Source of the DNA: an uncultured Bacteroidales bacterium | GTDB lineage: Bacteria; Bacteroidota; Bacteroidia; Bacteroidales; UBA932 | Reading direction: 5' to 3' | Assembly (NCBI GenBank): GCA_947253655.1 | Contig: CAMYAE010000002.1 | Span: 62,001 to 126,000, forward strand | DNA length: 64,000 nucleotides | Shown here: positions 1 to 7,992 of the stretch, one piece after another | Layout of the letters: each line of letters starts with the position of its first letter | Numbering within the stretch: position 1 is the first letter of the stretch | Translations under genes and position numbers: made by a program | The notes under the pieces: model-generated | Databases searched by the model: none | What the model was told of the DNA's origin: nothing | Seen by the model: the letters and a program-made list of their open reading frames with translations, nothing else

Positions 1-459
1 AGGATTTAAACCGATACGTACAGAACGTGCACCAGGACCCTTGTCTATCATTATATCTATGACATAATCCTCCATTGCCGAATAAAGGTACTCTTCAACC
101 TCAGGAGAAAGCCTGTGAATCTCATCTATAAAAAGCACATCGCCGGTTTCGAGCGAAGTCAAAAGACCTGCCAGATCCCCCGGTTTATCCAACACAGGAC
201 CTGAAGTAATCTTCATATTGACATTCAATTCATTAGCGATTATATGAGCCAAAGTGGTCTTGCCTAAACCCGGAGGCCCGTGGAAAAGTACATGATCCAA
301 AGACTCCCCGCGAAGACGGGCAGCCTGAATAAATATTTTCAAATTGGATATTATCTTCTCTTGTCCTGTAAAATCAGTCAGTTCCTGAGGCCTGATAATT
401 CCGTCTAAATCCTTATCTTTGTCGGAATTGGATTGATACGGATTAAAGTCATCTTCCAT
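1..459 (-). CDS. ruvB: Holliday junction branch migration helicase RuvB (N-terminal part, cut by window edge)
   Basis: Reading the minus strand from ATG at 459 gives 153 open codons to the window edge. RuvB is the hexameric AAA+ motor that drives Holliday junction branch migration with RuvA and RuvC. The Walker A motif GPPGLGKTT lies at about residues 62-70 and the Walker B/DEIHR segment near residue 112; the region around DLAGLLTSLE is typical of the family. Full RuvB is about 340 residues, so only the N-terminal half of the ATPase is present. The start is supported by the MEDDFNPYQ beginning, which precedes the conserved LRPQ-type region, and by a TATATTTG element 20 bases upstream. It is divergent from mfd. 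Confidence 0.93.
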   Translation of the reverse strand, partial: MEDDFNPYQSNSDKDKDLDGIIRPQELTDFTGQEKIISNLKIFIQAARLRGESLDHVLFHGPPGLGKTTLAHIIANELNVNMKITSGPVLDKPGDLAGLLTSLETGDVLFIDEIHRLSPEVEEYLYSAMEDYVIDIMIDKGPGARSVRIGLNP

Positions 460-748
460 TTCACAAAATATTATATATACAAATATAGTTTATTTATTTA
501 TAATTATTGATGATTATAATGTATCTGTGAATATGTTGAATAGTTATTATAAATAGTTGATAATTAATTAAATAAATATGTGGATAAGTGTCAAATACAT
601 TATTGAAAAGTTTAGATTCAAATGTTTATTAAAAATTTGTTTTATTTAATTTAAAAATTGTTTCTAAAAATTTAAGATTTATCAAAATTTAGTTTTTAAT
701 ATTTATCAACAAGTTTTCAATAGGTTTTCAACTGTATAATATACTTGA
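460..748. other. AT-rich divergent intergenic region with DnaA-box-like sites
   Basis: This 289-base spacer between divergent ruvB and mfd is strongly AT-rich. It contains TGTGGATAA at 579-587, the exact reverse complement of the classic DnaA box TTATCCACA, and TTATCAACA at 703-711, a common one-mismatch variant, in the opposite orientation. Less perfect relatives occur near 525-542. Beyond the ruvB -7 element I see no gene. It may be only a divergent promoter region; an origin role is speculative. Confidence 0.4.
480..487 (-). promoter_or_regulatory. candidate -7 element upstream of ruvB
   Basis: On the minus strand this reads TATATTTG, an exact match to the Bacteroidota -7 consensus TAnnTTTG, about 20 bases before the ruvB start. 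No TTG at the expected -33 position is visible, so support is partial. Confidence 0.35.
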
Positions 749-3700
749 ATGTTAATTTGTCCAAAATCTTCCGGATTATTAGAAAAACATTATAAAAATT
801 CGGATATAACATATTGCAGTGGACTTTTTCTGTCTGCTCGCTGGTTTGTATTTTCTCAGGCTGCAAAAAGCGGAACTCATCTTATAATATTGCCAGACAA
901 GGATTCTGCCGAATATTGCGCGGCCGATCTGTATAATATGGTAGAAGGCGACAATGTGTTCTTTCTTCCGGATTCAAGAAAAGCCATGGAAAGAAGCAAT
1001 TACAAGTCGAGTCTCGAAGTTCAGAGGACTTCTGCCATAGGTAAGATAATAGATAACAAGAGCGGCTTTTTGGTTATAGTTTCATATCCTGACGCCATAA
1101 CTGAATCTGTCCCGCCCGTTAAAAAAATAGAATCATCCGTCATTGAAATAAAGAAAGGCGAAAATGTTTCATACGACGAACTTAAGATAAAACTTGCCGA
1201 ATTAGGTTTCGAAAAGACTGACTTTGTATCTGCACCGGGGCAATTTGCCATTAGAGGGTCTTTAGTGGATATCTTTTCTTATTCACATAATGACCCGTTC
1301 AGAATATCCTTTTTTGGGAATGAGGTAGAAAAGATAAATGTATTCGACTGTAATTCACAGTTGTCAAAAGAAGATAGGGATGAAATAAAGATAACTCCGG
1401 ATTTGGTTTCAGATGATTTGCAGAATTCTGAGAGTATTTTTGATATTCTTCCTACAGATACTTTCCTATGGCTGGATTCTTCCGATATGTATAAGGAGCA
1501 GGAATTTTTCAGTAGGACCGGGGATTTCAGAAGAGTATTCATTGACACCCCAGTCTCAGTAACTGATGCTGAGCCGATAAGGTTTAACATTGCTCCACAG
1601 CCTATATTTAACAAAAATTTTGAATTACTTACCGAAGATATAAGGACCAAGCTTGAAAACAGTTACAGGGTAATTATCTACGGAGAAAAACAGTCCCAGC
1701 TCGACAGGCTTAAATCCATTTTATTTGAAAACGAGGGGTTGCTTCCGGAATTCATAGCCGGCAAGAACATACATAAGGGCTTTATTGACAACGAAGGTAA
1801 AATCTGCTGTTATTCCGATCATGAAATCTTTGACAGATTTCACAGGGTGACTATAAGGAGGACTGTGGAAAAGAGCGAACGATTGACTCTCAACGATTTG
1901 AGTGCATTCAATATCGGAGATTACATAGTTCATATAGATCATGGAGTAGGTATTTTCGGGGGGCTTGTCAGGATGAGGGATGACAAGGATAGGATACACG
2001 AGGTCGTAAAACTTATGTATAAGGACGGGGATGTGGTTTTTGTGTCCGTCCACTCTCTTCATAAAATTTCAAGATACAAGTCCAAGGATTCCATTCCTCC
2101 TAAAATTAACAAGCTCGGCTCCAAGAATTGGCAGAACTTGAAATCAAGTGCCAAGTCCAAGGTTAAGGATATTGCAAAAGAACTGATTCAGCTATATGCC
2201 AAGCGAAAAGCATCAAAAGGATTTGCGTATTCCGCCGACACCTATCTTCAAGAAGAATTAGAATCTTCTTTTATGTATGATGATACACCAGACCAGACTA
2301 CGGCTACGGAAGCTGTAAAAAGAGATATGGAGGATATAAGCCCTATGGACAGGCTTATTTGCGGAGACGTCGGGTTTGGCAAGACAGAAATAGCCGTAAG
2401 GGCTGCATTCAAGGCGATAAGTGACAACAAGCAGGTTGCAGTCCTTGTGCCAACTACTATCTTGGCTTTACAGCATTTCAAAACTTTCCGCTCGAGGCTG
2501 AAAGACTTTCCTTGCAATATAGATTATGTAAGCAGGCTAAGGACCTCAAAGGAAATATCGGAAATAAAGAAAAATGTAAGTTCAGGCAAAATTGACATAC
2601 TGATAGGGACACACAAAATATTCAGCAGTGGCTTTGTATTCAAGGACTTGGGACTACTTATAATAGACGAGGAACAGAAATTCGGTGTCAGCGCAAAGGA
2701 AAAACTGCGTCAGATGAAAGCATCTGTAGACACTCTGACCCTGACTGCAACACCTATTCCGAGGACACTTCAGTTTTCTTTGTTAGGTGCGAGAGACCTT
2801 TCTATAATCAACACTCCTCCGCCTAACAGGATACCTATACAGACGGAAATAATCTTGTTTGACGGAGACGAAATAAAGAGCATAATAGAATATGAGCTGA
2901 ACAGGGGCGGACAATTGTTTTTCTTGCATAACAAGGTAGAAGAATTGCCTGCCATCAGAGATATACTACACAGGCTGGTCCCTGATATGAGTATCTGCAT
3001 AGCTCACGGACAAATGAAATCCAAAGAACTTGAAGATAAGGTAATGGGCTTTATGCAAGGCGATTACGATATGCTTTTGTGTACAACAATCATCGAGAAC
3101 GGACTGGATATACCTAATGCCAATACCATAATCATAAACCAGGCACAGAATTTCGGTCTCAGCGACTTGCATCAGCTAAGGGGGAGAGTAGGAAGGTCCA
3201 ACAAAAAGGCTTTCTGTTATCTGATTGTTCCGCCGCTTACCACTATAAATGACGATTCACGAAGACGCCTTAAAGCTATAGAAGAATTTTCGGATCTTGG
3301 CAGCGGCTTCAATATAGCTATGCAGGACCTTGATATCAGAGGAGCAGGAAATCTTCTTGGAGCTGAGCAAAGCGGCTTTATTGCAGATATGGGATATGAG
3401 GCCTATCAGAAGATATTGACGGAGGCTATGGAAGAGCTTGGAGTAGAAACCGGTCTGACTTCTAAAAACGTTAAGGATACATACGTGGAAGACTGTACCA
3501 TAGAGACGGATCAGATAGCCCTCATTCCGGATGATTATATAGATATAACTGCGGAAAAGATGAGGATTTATAAGGAACTCGACTCTTTGACAAGGGATGA
3601 GGATATCGACAGAATGGCACGAAATCTGGAAGACAGGTTCGGTCCTGTTCCTAAGGAACTTGAAGACTTGTTCACAATAGTACGCATAAGAAGAATAGGA

Positions 3701-3931
3701 GAAAAATTAGGATTTGAAAAGATTATTATCAAAAACGGAATTCTGATTGCTTTCTTTATAAATAACCAGATGTCAGCATATTACAGGTCTGATACTTTTT
3801 CAGGTATACTTAAAAGAATCAGCGAGGAGCAGAATACTTTTGAATTGAAGCAGAACGACAGCAAACTCAGGATAATATCCAGAAACATTGATTCTATATC
3901 AAAGGCTTATGAAGTGTTGAAAAAATTATAG
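749..3931 (+). CDS. mfd: transcription-repair coupling factor Mfd
   Basis: Mfd is a cytoplasmic ATP-dependent DNA translocase that removes RNA polymerase stalled at lesions and recruits UvrA for nucleotide excision repair. The 1060 residues are slightly shorter than most family members. A UvrB-like N-terminal module is followed by the CarD/RID polymerase-interaction domain (GDYIVHIDHGVGIF, about residue 390). The SF2 motor follows, with Walker A GDVGFGKTE near 538, DEEQ near 641 and the motif-VI region HQLRGRVGRS, and then the C-terminal TRCF domain. ATG 749 has no clear ribosome site, but no better start exists upstream. The stop lies two bases before coaX, so the two are probably cotranscribed. 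Confidence 0.96.
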   Translation: MLICPKSSGLLEKHYKNSDITYCSGLFLSARWFVFSQAAKSGTHLIILPDKDSAEYCAADLYNMVEGDNVFFLPDSRKAMERSNYKSSLEVQRTSAIGKIIDNKSGFLVIVSYPDAITESVPPVKKIESSVIEIKKGENVSYDELKIKLAELGFEKTDFVSAPGQFAIRGSLVDIFSYSHNDPFRISFFGNEVEKINVFDCNSQLSKEDRDEIKITPDLVSDDLQNSESIFDILPTDTFLWLDSSDMYKEQEFFSRTGDFRRVFIDTPVSVTDAEPIRFNIAPQPIFNKNFELLTEDIRTKLENSYRVIIYGEKQSQLDRLKSILFENEGLLPEFIAGKNIHKGFIDNEGKICCYSDHEIFDRFHRVTIRRTVEKSERLTLNDLSAFNIGDYIVHIDHGVGIFGGLVRMRDDKDRIHEVVKLMYKDGDVVFVSVHSLHKISRYKSKDSIPPKINKLGSKNWQNLKSSAKSKVKDIAKELIQLYAKRKASKGFAYSADTYLQEELESSFMYDDTPDQTTATEAVKRDMEDISPMDRLICGDVGFGKTEIAVRAAFKAISDNKQVAVLVPTTILALQHFKTFRSRLKDFPCNIDYVSRLRTSKEISEIKKNVSSGKIDILIGTHKIFSSGFVFKDLGLLIIDEEQKFGVSAKEKLRQMKASVDTLTLTATPIPRTLQFSLLGARDLSIINTPPPNRIPIQTEIILFDGDEIKSIIEYELNRGGQLFFLHNKVEELPAIRDILHRLVPDMSICIAHGQMKSKELEDKVMGFMQGDYDMLLCTTIIENGLDIPNANTIIINQAQNFGLSDLHQLRGRVGRSNKKAFCYLIVPPLTTINDDSRRRLKAIEEFSDLGSGFNIAMQDLDIRGAGNLLGAEQSGFIADMGYEAYQKILTEAMEELGVETGLTSKNVKDTYVEDCTIETDQIALIPDDYIDITAEKMRIYKELDSLTRDEDIDRMARNLEDRFGPVPKELEDLFTIVRIRRIGEKLGFEKIIIKNGILIAFFINNQMSAYYRSDTFSGILKRISEEQNTFELKQNDSKLRIISRNIDSISKAYEVLKKL

Positions 3932-3933
3932 AT

Positions 3934-4656
3934 ATGGCAAATCTTATAATAGATATAGGCAATACGGCTGTAAAGGCCACCTGGTCGGAAAGCATGACTT
4001 TAGGGAAGACTTTCAGATACCAGGGCGAGAAAGTCAGGAATTTTATATTGTCGCTTACAGAAAAGAAAAAACCGGAAGTCATGATAATTTCTTCCGTATA
4101 TGAAATTTCCCGCCAGGATATAGAAATGTTCAAGAAGGAGTGCCATAAGTTATTATTGTTGGACAGGGCACATCCGGAAATTTTGGAGAAGCACGGGCTT
4201 CCGTGGTATCTGACATACGACAGGGCGGCTTCAATTATAGCTGCGAGGTATCTTTTCAAAGGGAAAGGAATAACAGTGGCGGATTTGGGAACAACTCTGA
4301 CGATAGACTTCTCTTCCCCTGAAGGAAAATATACAGGAGGAAATATATCCCTTGGATTCCGGACCAGATTTAAGGCGCTGAACAGATATTCCCGTTCTTT
4401 GCCATTAGTGAATACCCCGGAAAAAACCGGTCCTTTGGGAGACAGTTTTGAATCATCGGTTACATCGGGAGTGGTTTCAGGTATAATGTTTGAATTGGAG
4501 GGATATATAGGAATGTTTCCGGAAAATATAGTCGTATTCACCGGAGGAGATGCGATTTTTTTTGCAAAACGAATGAAAAACTCGATATTTGTAATTTGCA
4601 ACCTTGTATTAATGGGGTTGGCCTTAATAGCAGACGAATATGTCAAAAATAAATAG
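3934..4656 (+). CDS. coaX: type III pantothenate kinase
   Basis: CoaX catalyses the first step of coenzyme A synthesis (ATP plus pantothenate) and belongs to the ASKHA fold. The 240 residues show the phosphate-binding DIGNTAVKATW near the N terminus (6-16), the conserved TYDRAAS segment (94-100), the ADLGTTLTID motif around 116-125 with its catalytic-type Asp, and a GGN(I)SLG element near 135 in place of the usual GGxIxPG. It starts two bases after mfd and its end overlaps the next gene by 17 bases, indicating translational coupling. A long open frame on the opposite strand here is only a shadow. Confidence 0.9.
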   Translation: MANLIIDIGNTAVKATWSESMTLGKTFRYQGEKVRNFILSLTEKKKPEVMIISSVYEISRQDIEMFKKECHKLLLLDRAHPEILEKHGLPWYLTYDRAASIIAARYLFKGKGITVADLGTTLTIDFSSPEGKYTGGNISLGFRTRFKALNRYSRSLPLVNTPEKTGPLGDSFESSVTSGVVSGIMFELEGYIGMFPENIVVFTGGDAIFFAKRMKNSIFVICNLVLMGLALIADEYVKNK

Positions 4657-5941
4657 GATAATATTTTCTATTGCGTTTGCCATGCTTCCGTTCTTTTTTG
4701 CCAATGCGCAGGACGGGGCATATGGCTCGTATTCCCCATACTCCGTTTTTGGCATCGGGGATATATCCAAGTTAAATTCGGCATATAATGCCGGTATGGG
4801 CGGTGTAGGAATTGCCGGAAGGGATCACAGATATATAAACATCATGAATCCGGCCTCTATTACAGCGAGGGATACCCTTTCTTTCATGATGGATTTCAGC
4901 ATTTATTCTCAGAATAAAATTTATAAGCAGTCAGGCATCAAGTCGGCCAACAATTCCTTGAATATCGCTGACATAGCATTTACCGTCCCTGTTTATAAGA
5001 AATCGGCTATGATATTCGGTATAGCCCCTTTCAGCGATGTAGGCTATGATTTTTCATATAATAAAGCCGATCCTGAATATACCGTCCTGAGGTATTCTTC
5101 TTCCGGCAATGGCGGAGTATATCAGATTTTCGGAGGCGGTGCCGCCACTTTTTGGAAAAATCTGACAATCGGTGCCCAGGCAATATATTATTTCGGAAAT
5201 ATAGACAAAAAGACCTCAATGGATTTTTTAGGTTCAAGTTTCAGGGATCTATCCAGCGGATATATATTGCAGCTTGGCGGAATAGCCGGCAAGTTCGGCA
5301 TCCAATATGAAATTCCTGTAAAGGATATGTATCTGACCTTAGGTGCAACTTATCGCACAGGAAGCAGGCTTCACGGCTATGTCAAGGAATATAAATTTGC
5401 TACCCTTTCGAATATAACCGACACCCTGTCATATCATGTTGATACTCTTGCGAATAGCCGCAACGCTCTTATTGCCGGGGAGGCCGGAATAGGCATATCG
5501 CTTCACAAACCCGAAAAATGGAATGTCGAAATAAATTATATATTCTCCAATTGGGGACGTTCGGGATTTGATACGACTCCCGGATTTTCCAACGAAGGTG
5601 CCGCCAAATTCTCAACGACATTTTCCCAGTCCGTCAGGGCCGGATTTGAATATATCCCGAATAGGAATGATATCAGATATTATTTGAGGAGGAGTGCTTA
5701 CAGAATGGGAGCCTATTATGATAAATCCTATTTTAAACTCGACGGCAACACAATAAATTCGTTTGGTCTGACTTTTGGAGTTACATTACCTGTATTCCGT
5801 CTGTATAATGGACTTACACTCGGAGTAGACCTCGGACAGAGGGGCAGTGTGTCGGGAAATATGACCAGAGAAAGATATATGTCATTTTCAGTCGGATTCA
5901 ATATTCACGACATTTGGTTTAGAAAACAGAGATACGAATAA
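4640..5941 (+). CDS. outer-membrane beta-barrel protein, OmpP1/FadL-like
   Basis: The 433-residue protein begins with a Sec signal peptide (hydrophobic to about residue 20, cleavage after ANA at residue 23) and then consists of alternating polar/hydrophobic stretches rich in Gly, Tyr, Phe and Ser, as expected for a beta barrel. The opening YSPYSVFGIGD and the GGVGIAGRD-NIMNPAS region resemble Bacteroidota proteins annotated as outer-membrane or FadL-like transport proteins. The substrate is unknown. The start overlaps coaX by 17 bases and the gene is followed after 10 bases by a TPR protein, so it probably belongs to an envelope-biogenesis operon with that gene and lptC. Confidence 0.7.
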   Translation: MSKINRIIFSIAFAMLPFFFANAQDGAYGSYSPYSVFGIGDISKLNSAYNAGMGGVGIAGRDHRYINIMNPASITARDTLSFMMDFSIYSQNKIYKQSGIKSANNSLNIADIAFTVPVYKKSAMIFGIAPFSDVGYDFSYNKADPEYTVLRYSSSGNGGVYQIFGGGAATFWKNLTIGAQAIYYFGNIDKKTSMDFLGSSFRDLSSGYILQLGGIAGKFGIQYEIPVKDMYLTLGATYRTGSRLHGYVKEYKFATLSNITDTLSYHVDTLANSRNALIAGEAGIGISLHKPEKWNVEINYIFSNWGRSGFDTTPGFSNEGAAKFSTTFSQSVRAGFEYIPNRNDIRYYLRRSAYRMGAYYDKSYFKLDGNTINSFGLTFGVTLPVFRLYNGLTLGVDLGQRGSVSGNMTRERYMSFSVGFNIHDIWFRKQRYE

Positions 5942-5951
5942 TTTTTAAGTA

Positions 5952-7280
5952 ATGAATACTATGAGAAAATTTACTGTTATCGCCATTACGGCAATTATGG
6001 TTTTCCTTAACGGAAATGTGTTGAAGGCTCAGGGGAAATATGGTGCCGACAGTGCAGAATGTATCAAGTACCTGTCTTACTATAAGGAGTACTTCAAACA
6101 GAAAAATTATGAATACGCCCTTCCTAATTGGAGAAAGGCCTATAAGTTGTGCCCGCCAACGGCAAATCAGACAATGCTTATCGACGGTACGACATTGGTC
6201 CGCAGGCTTATCGCTAAGAACGCTAAGAATGCAGAGTACCGCAAGGCTCTGATTGATACTCTTATGACTATTCATGAGACAAGGGCCAAGTATTATCCGA
6301 AATATGCAGTCACTTCTCTTAACAATAAGGGAACCGACCTTGCCAACTATATGAAAGATAATGATGAGGTCCTGTATAAGGAGCTTTCGGACATCATCGA
6401 CAGAAACAAGGAGAACACAAAGGAGAGTATCCTGATGTTTAATCTTAATGCCGCCATTAATCTTTATCAGAACGGAAAGCTTGATGCTGAAAAGGTTATC
6501 TCTACATATCAGAACGATATGGCTATCCTTGAGTCTTCTTCAGGCTCCGATAAGGAAATGAGGGCTAAGGTGAAATCAGATATGGAAGGTCTGTTCATCT
6601 CCAGCAAGGTGGCAAGCTGCGATAATCTTATAGCACTTTTCACTCCGCGCTACGAGGCCGAACCTGACAATATAGATCTTGTTACCAACATCGTGAAGAT
6701 GATGAGTTCAACGGAGAACTGCACGGACAACGAGCTTTATCTTAGGGCTGCTACTTCTATGCACAAGCTTCAGCCTACTGCCCAGTCTGCATATTTCCTG
6801 TACAGGCTTAACGCTTCAAGGGATAATGCTGAAATGGCTTCCAAGTATATGGAGGAAGCAATAGCTTCGGATAGCCTTGATGCTGCTACAAAGGCAGCCT
6901 ACAATTACGAATATGCTACTTTCTGTGTGAAGAACGGTATGGCAGTCAAAGGATTTGCCGCAGCCCAGAAAGCATTGGATTTGGATCCGTCCTATAAGGG
7001 CAAAGCCTATTTCCTTATGGGAACAATATGGGGCACAACATCTTGCGGAGGTGATGAGATTTCCAGAAGAGCTCCTTATTGGGTTGCATGCGATTATATG
7101 CAGAAAGCAAAGGCAGCCGACGAGACCCTTGCGGACGAGTGCAACCGCATGATTGCACAGTACAGCATCTATTTTCCGCAGACCGCTGAAGCGTTTATGT
7201 ATGACCTTACCAACGGTCAGTCATATACGGTTTCCTGCGGTGGGTTGAGAGCTACCACTACTGTAAGGACCCAGAAGTAA
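5952..7280 (+). CDS. secreted TPR-repeat protein
   Basis: This 442-residue protein has a signal peptide (cleavage predicted after VLKA, residue 26) followed by alpha-helical repeats resembling tetratricopeptides, for example YYKEYFKQKNYEYALPNWRKA near the N terminus and VKGFAAAQKALDLDPSYKGKAYFLMG near the C terminus. It is therefore probably a periplasmic or outer-membrane-associated scaffold. Bacteroidota often have such a gene next to lptC, but its precise role is not known to me. It lies 10 bases after the barrel gene and 8 bases before lptC, in a likely single transcript. Confidence 0.75.
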   Translation: MNTMRKFTVIAITAIMVFLNGNVLKAQGKYGADSAECIKYLSYYKEYFKQKNYEYALPNWRKAYKLCPPTANQTMLIDGTTLVRRLIAKNAKNAEYRKALIDTLMTIHETRAKYYPKYAVTSLNNKGTDLANYMKDNDEVLYKELSDIIDRNKENTKESILMFNLNAAINLYQNGKLDAEKVISTYQNDMAILESSSGSDKEMRAKVKSDMEGLFISSKVASCDNLIALFTPRYEAEPDNIDLVTNIVKMMSSTENCTDNELYLRAATSMHKLQPTAQSAYFLYRLNASRDNAEMASKYMEEAIASDSLDAATKAAYNYEYATFCVKNGMAVKGFAAAQKALDLDPSYKGKAYFLMGTIWGTTSCGGDEISRRAPYWVACDYMQKAKAADETLADECNRMIAQYSIYFPQTAEAFMYDLTNGQSYTVSCGGLRATTTVRTQK

Positions 7281-7288
7281 TTTCTTTC

Positions 7289-7918
7289 TTGAGAAAGTTT
7301 TTAAATATGGTTTCGATGACGGCAATCGCTATGGCGGTTGCTTTCATCGTTTTTTCCTGTAAACGGAAATTGTCCGAAGCCGAGAAGCTGGATTTGTCTG
7401 ATACCCCTATGCAGACGGTTGATGGTATGTATATGCTTCAGACCCGGAACGGAGATGTCCAGATGAGAATGGAGACAGATTGTTTGCAGCGTTTCGATAA
7501 TGATTCGATTTCATATGAGGTCTTCCCGAAAGGAATAAATGTATTTTCATATACCGAAGACGGGGTGCTTGAATCCACTATTGTGTCCGATATGGCAAGA
7601 CATGAAAAGGACAAAAGGACAAATTCGGAGATATGGATGGCTTTCGGCAACGTGGTTGTAAAGAATATAGTGAACAGGCAGACAATGGAAACCGATACCC
7701 TTTATTGGGACAGGAAGAACAAGGAAATATATACGGATTGCTATATCAGGATGTATTCTCCGGACGGTTTTATGCAGGGTTTCGGCATGCGTTCGGACGA
7801 GCGGGCCAGGAACTCAATAATCCTCAGGCCTTTCAATAGTTATGGCGTTGTTGTAAAAGACAGCACCGAGATTATAGTCGATTCTGTCAATTTTATAGGC
7901 CCGCTTTTAAAAAAATGA
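7289..7918 (+). CDS. lptC: LPS export protein LptC-like lipoprotein
   Basis: LptC is the inner-membrane-anchored periplasmic component of the LptB2FGC lipopolysaccharide exporter and hands LPS to LptA. The 209 residues match the Bacteroidota LptC pattern: a charged N terminus, a hydrophobic segment ending in FSC (Cys24, a possible lipobox), then beta-jellyroll-type repeats with phrases such as GVLESTIVSDMARHE and MDTLYWDRKNKEIYTD-like anchors. The start is uncertain: TTG at 7289 gives the positively charged n-region (RKFLN), whereas ATG at 7307 would remove it. TTG is preferred for that reason. Confidence 0.8.
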   Translation: MRKFLNMVSMTAIAMAVAFIVFSCKRKLSEAEKLDLSDTPMQTVDGMYMLQTRNGDVQMRMETDCLQRFDNDSISYEVFPKGINVFSYTEDGVLESTIVSDMARHEKDKRTNSEIWMAFGNVVVKNIVNRQTMETDTLYWDRKNKEIYTDCYIRMYSPDGFMQGFGMRSDERARNSIILRPFNSYGVVVKDSTEIIVDSVNFIGPLLKK

Positions 7919-7940
7919 TGATAGATTGGAGGAAAATTGC

Positions 7941-7948
7941 TATCTTCG
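7941..7948 (+). promoter_or_regulatory. candidate -7 element upstream of the PpiD-like gene
   Basis: TATCTTCG resembles the Bacteroidota -7 consensus TAnnTTTG and lies 45 bases before the ATG at 7993. The nearest TTG upstream is spaced too closely for a standard -33 box, so this is a partial match. Confidence 0.35.
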
Positions 7949-7992
7949 CACCCCATAAACTTTTTGATTATTAATAAAAAAACAACATAACA

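Noticed and set aside
3894..4646. A 250-codon open frame on the minus strand over coaX
   Set aside because: The plus-strand frame is clearly CoaX; the antisense translation has no recognisable features.
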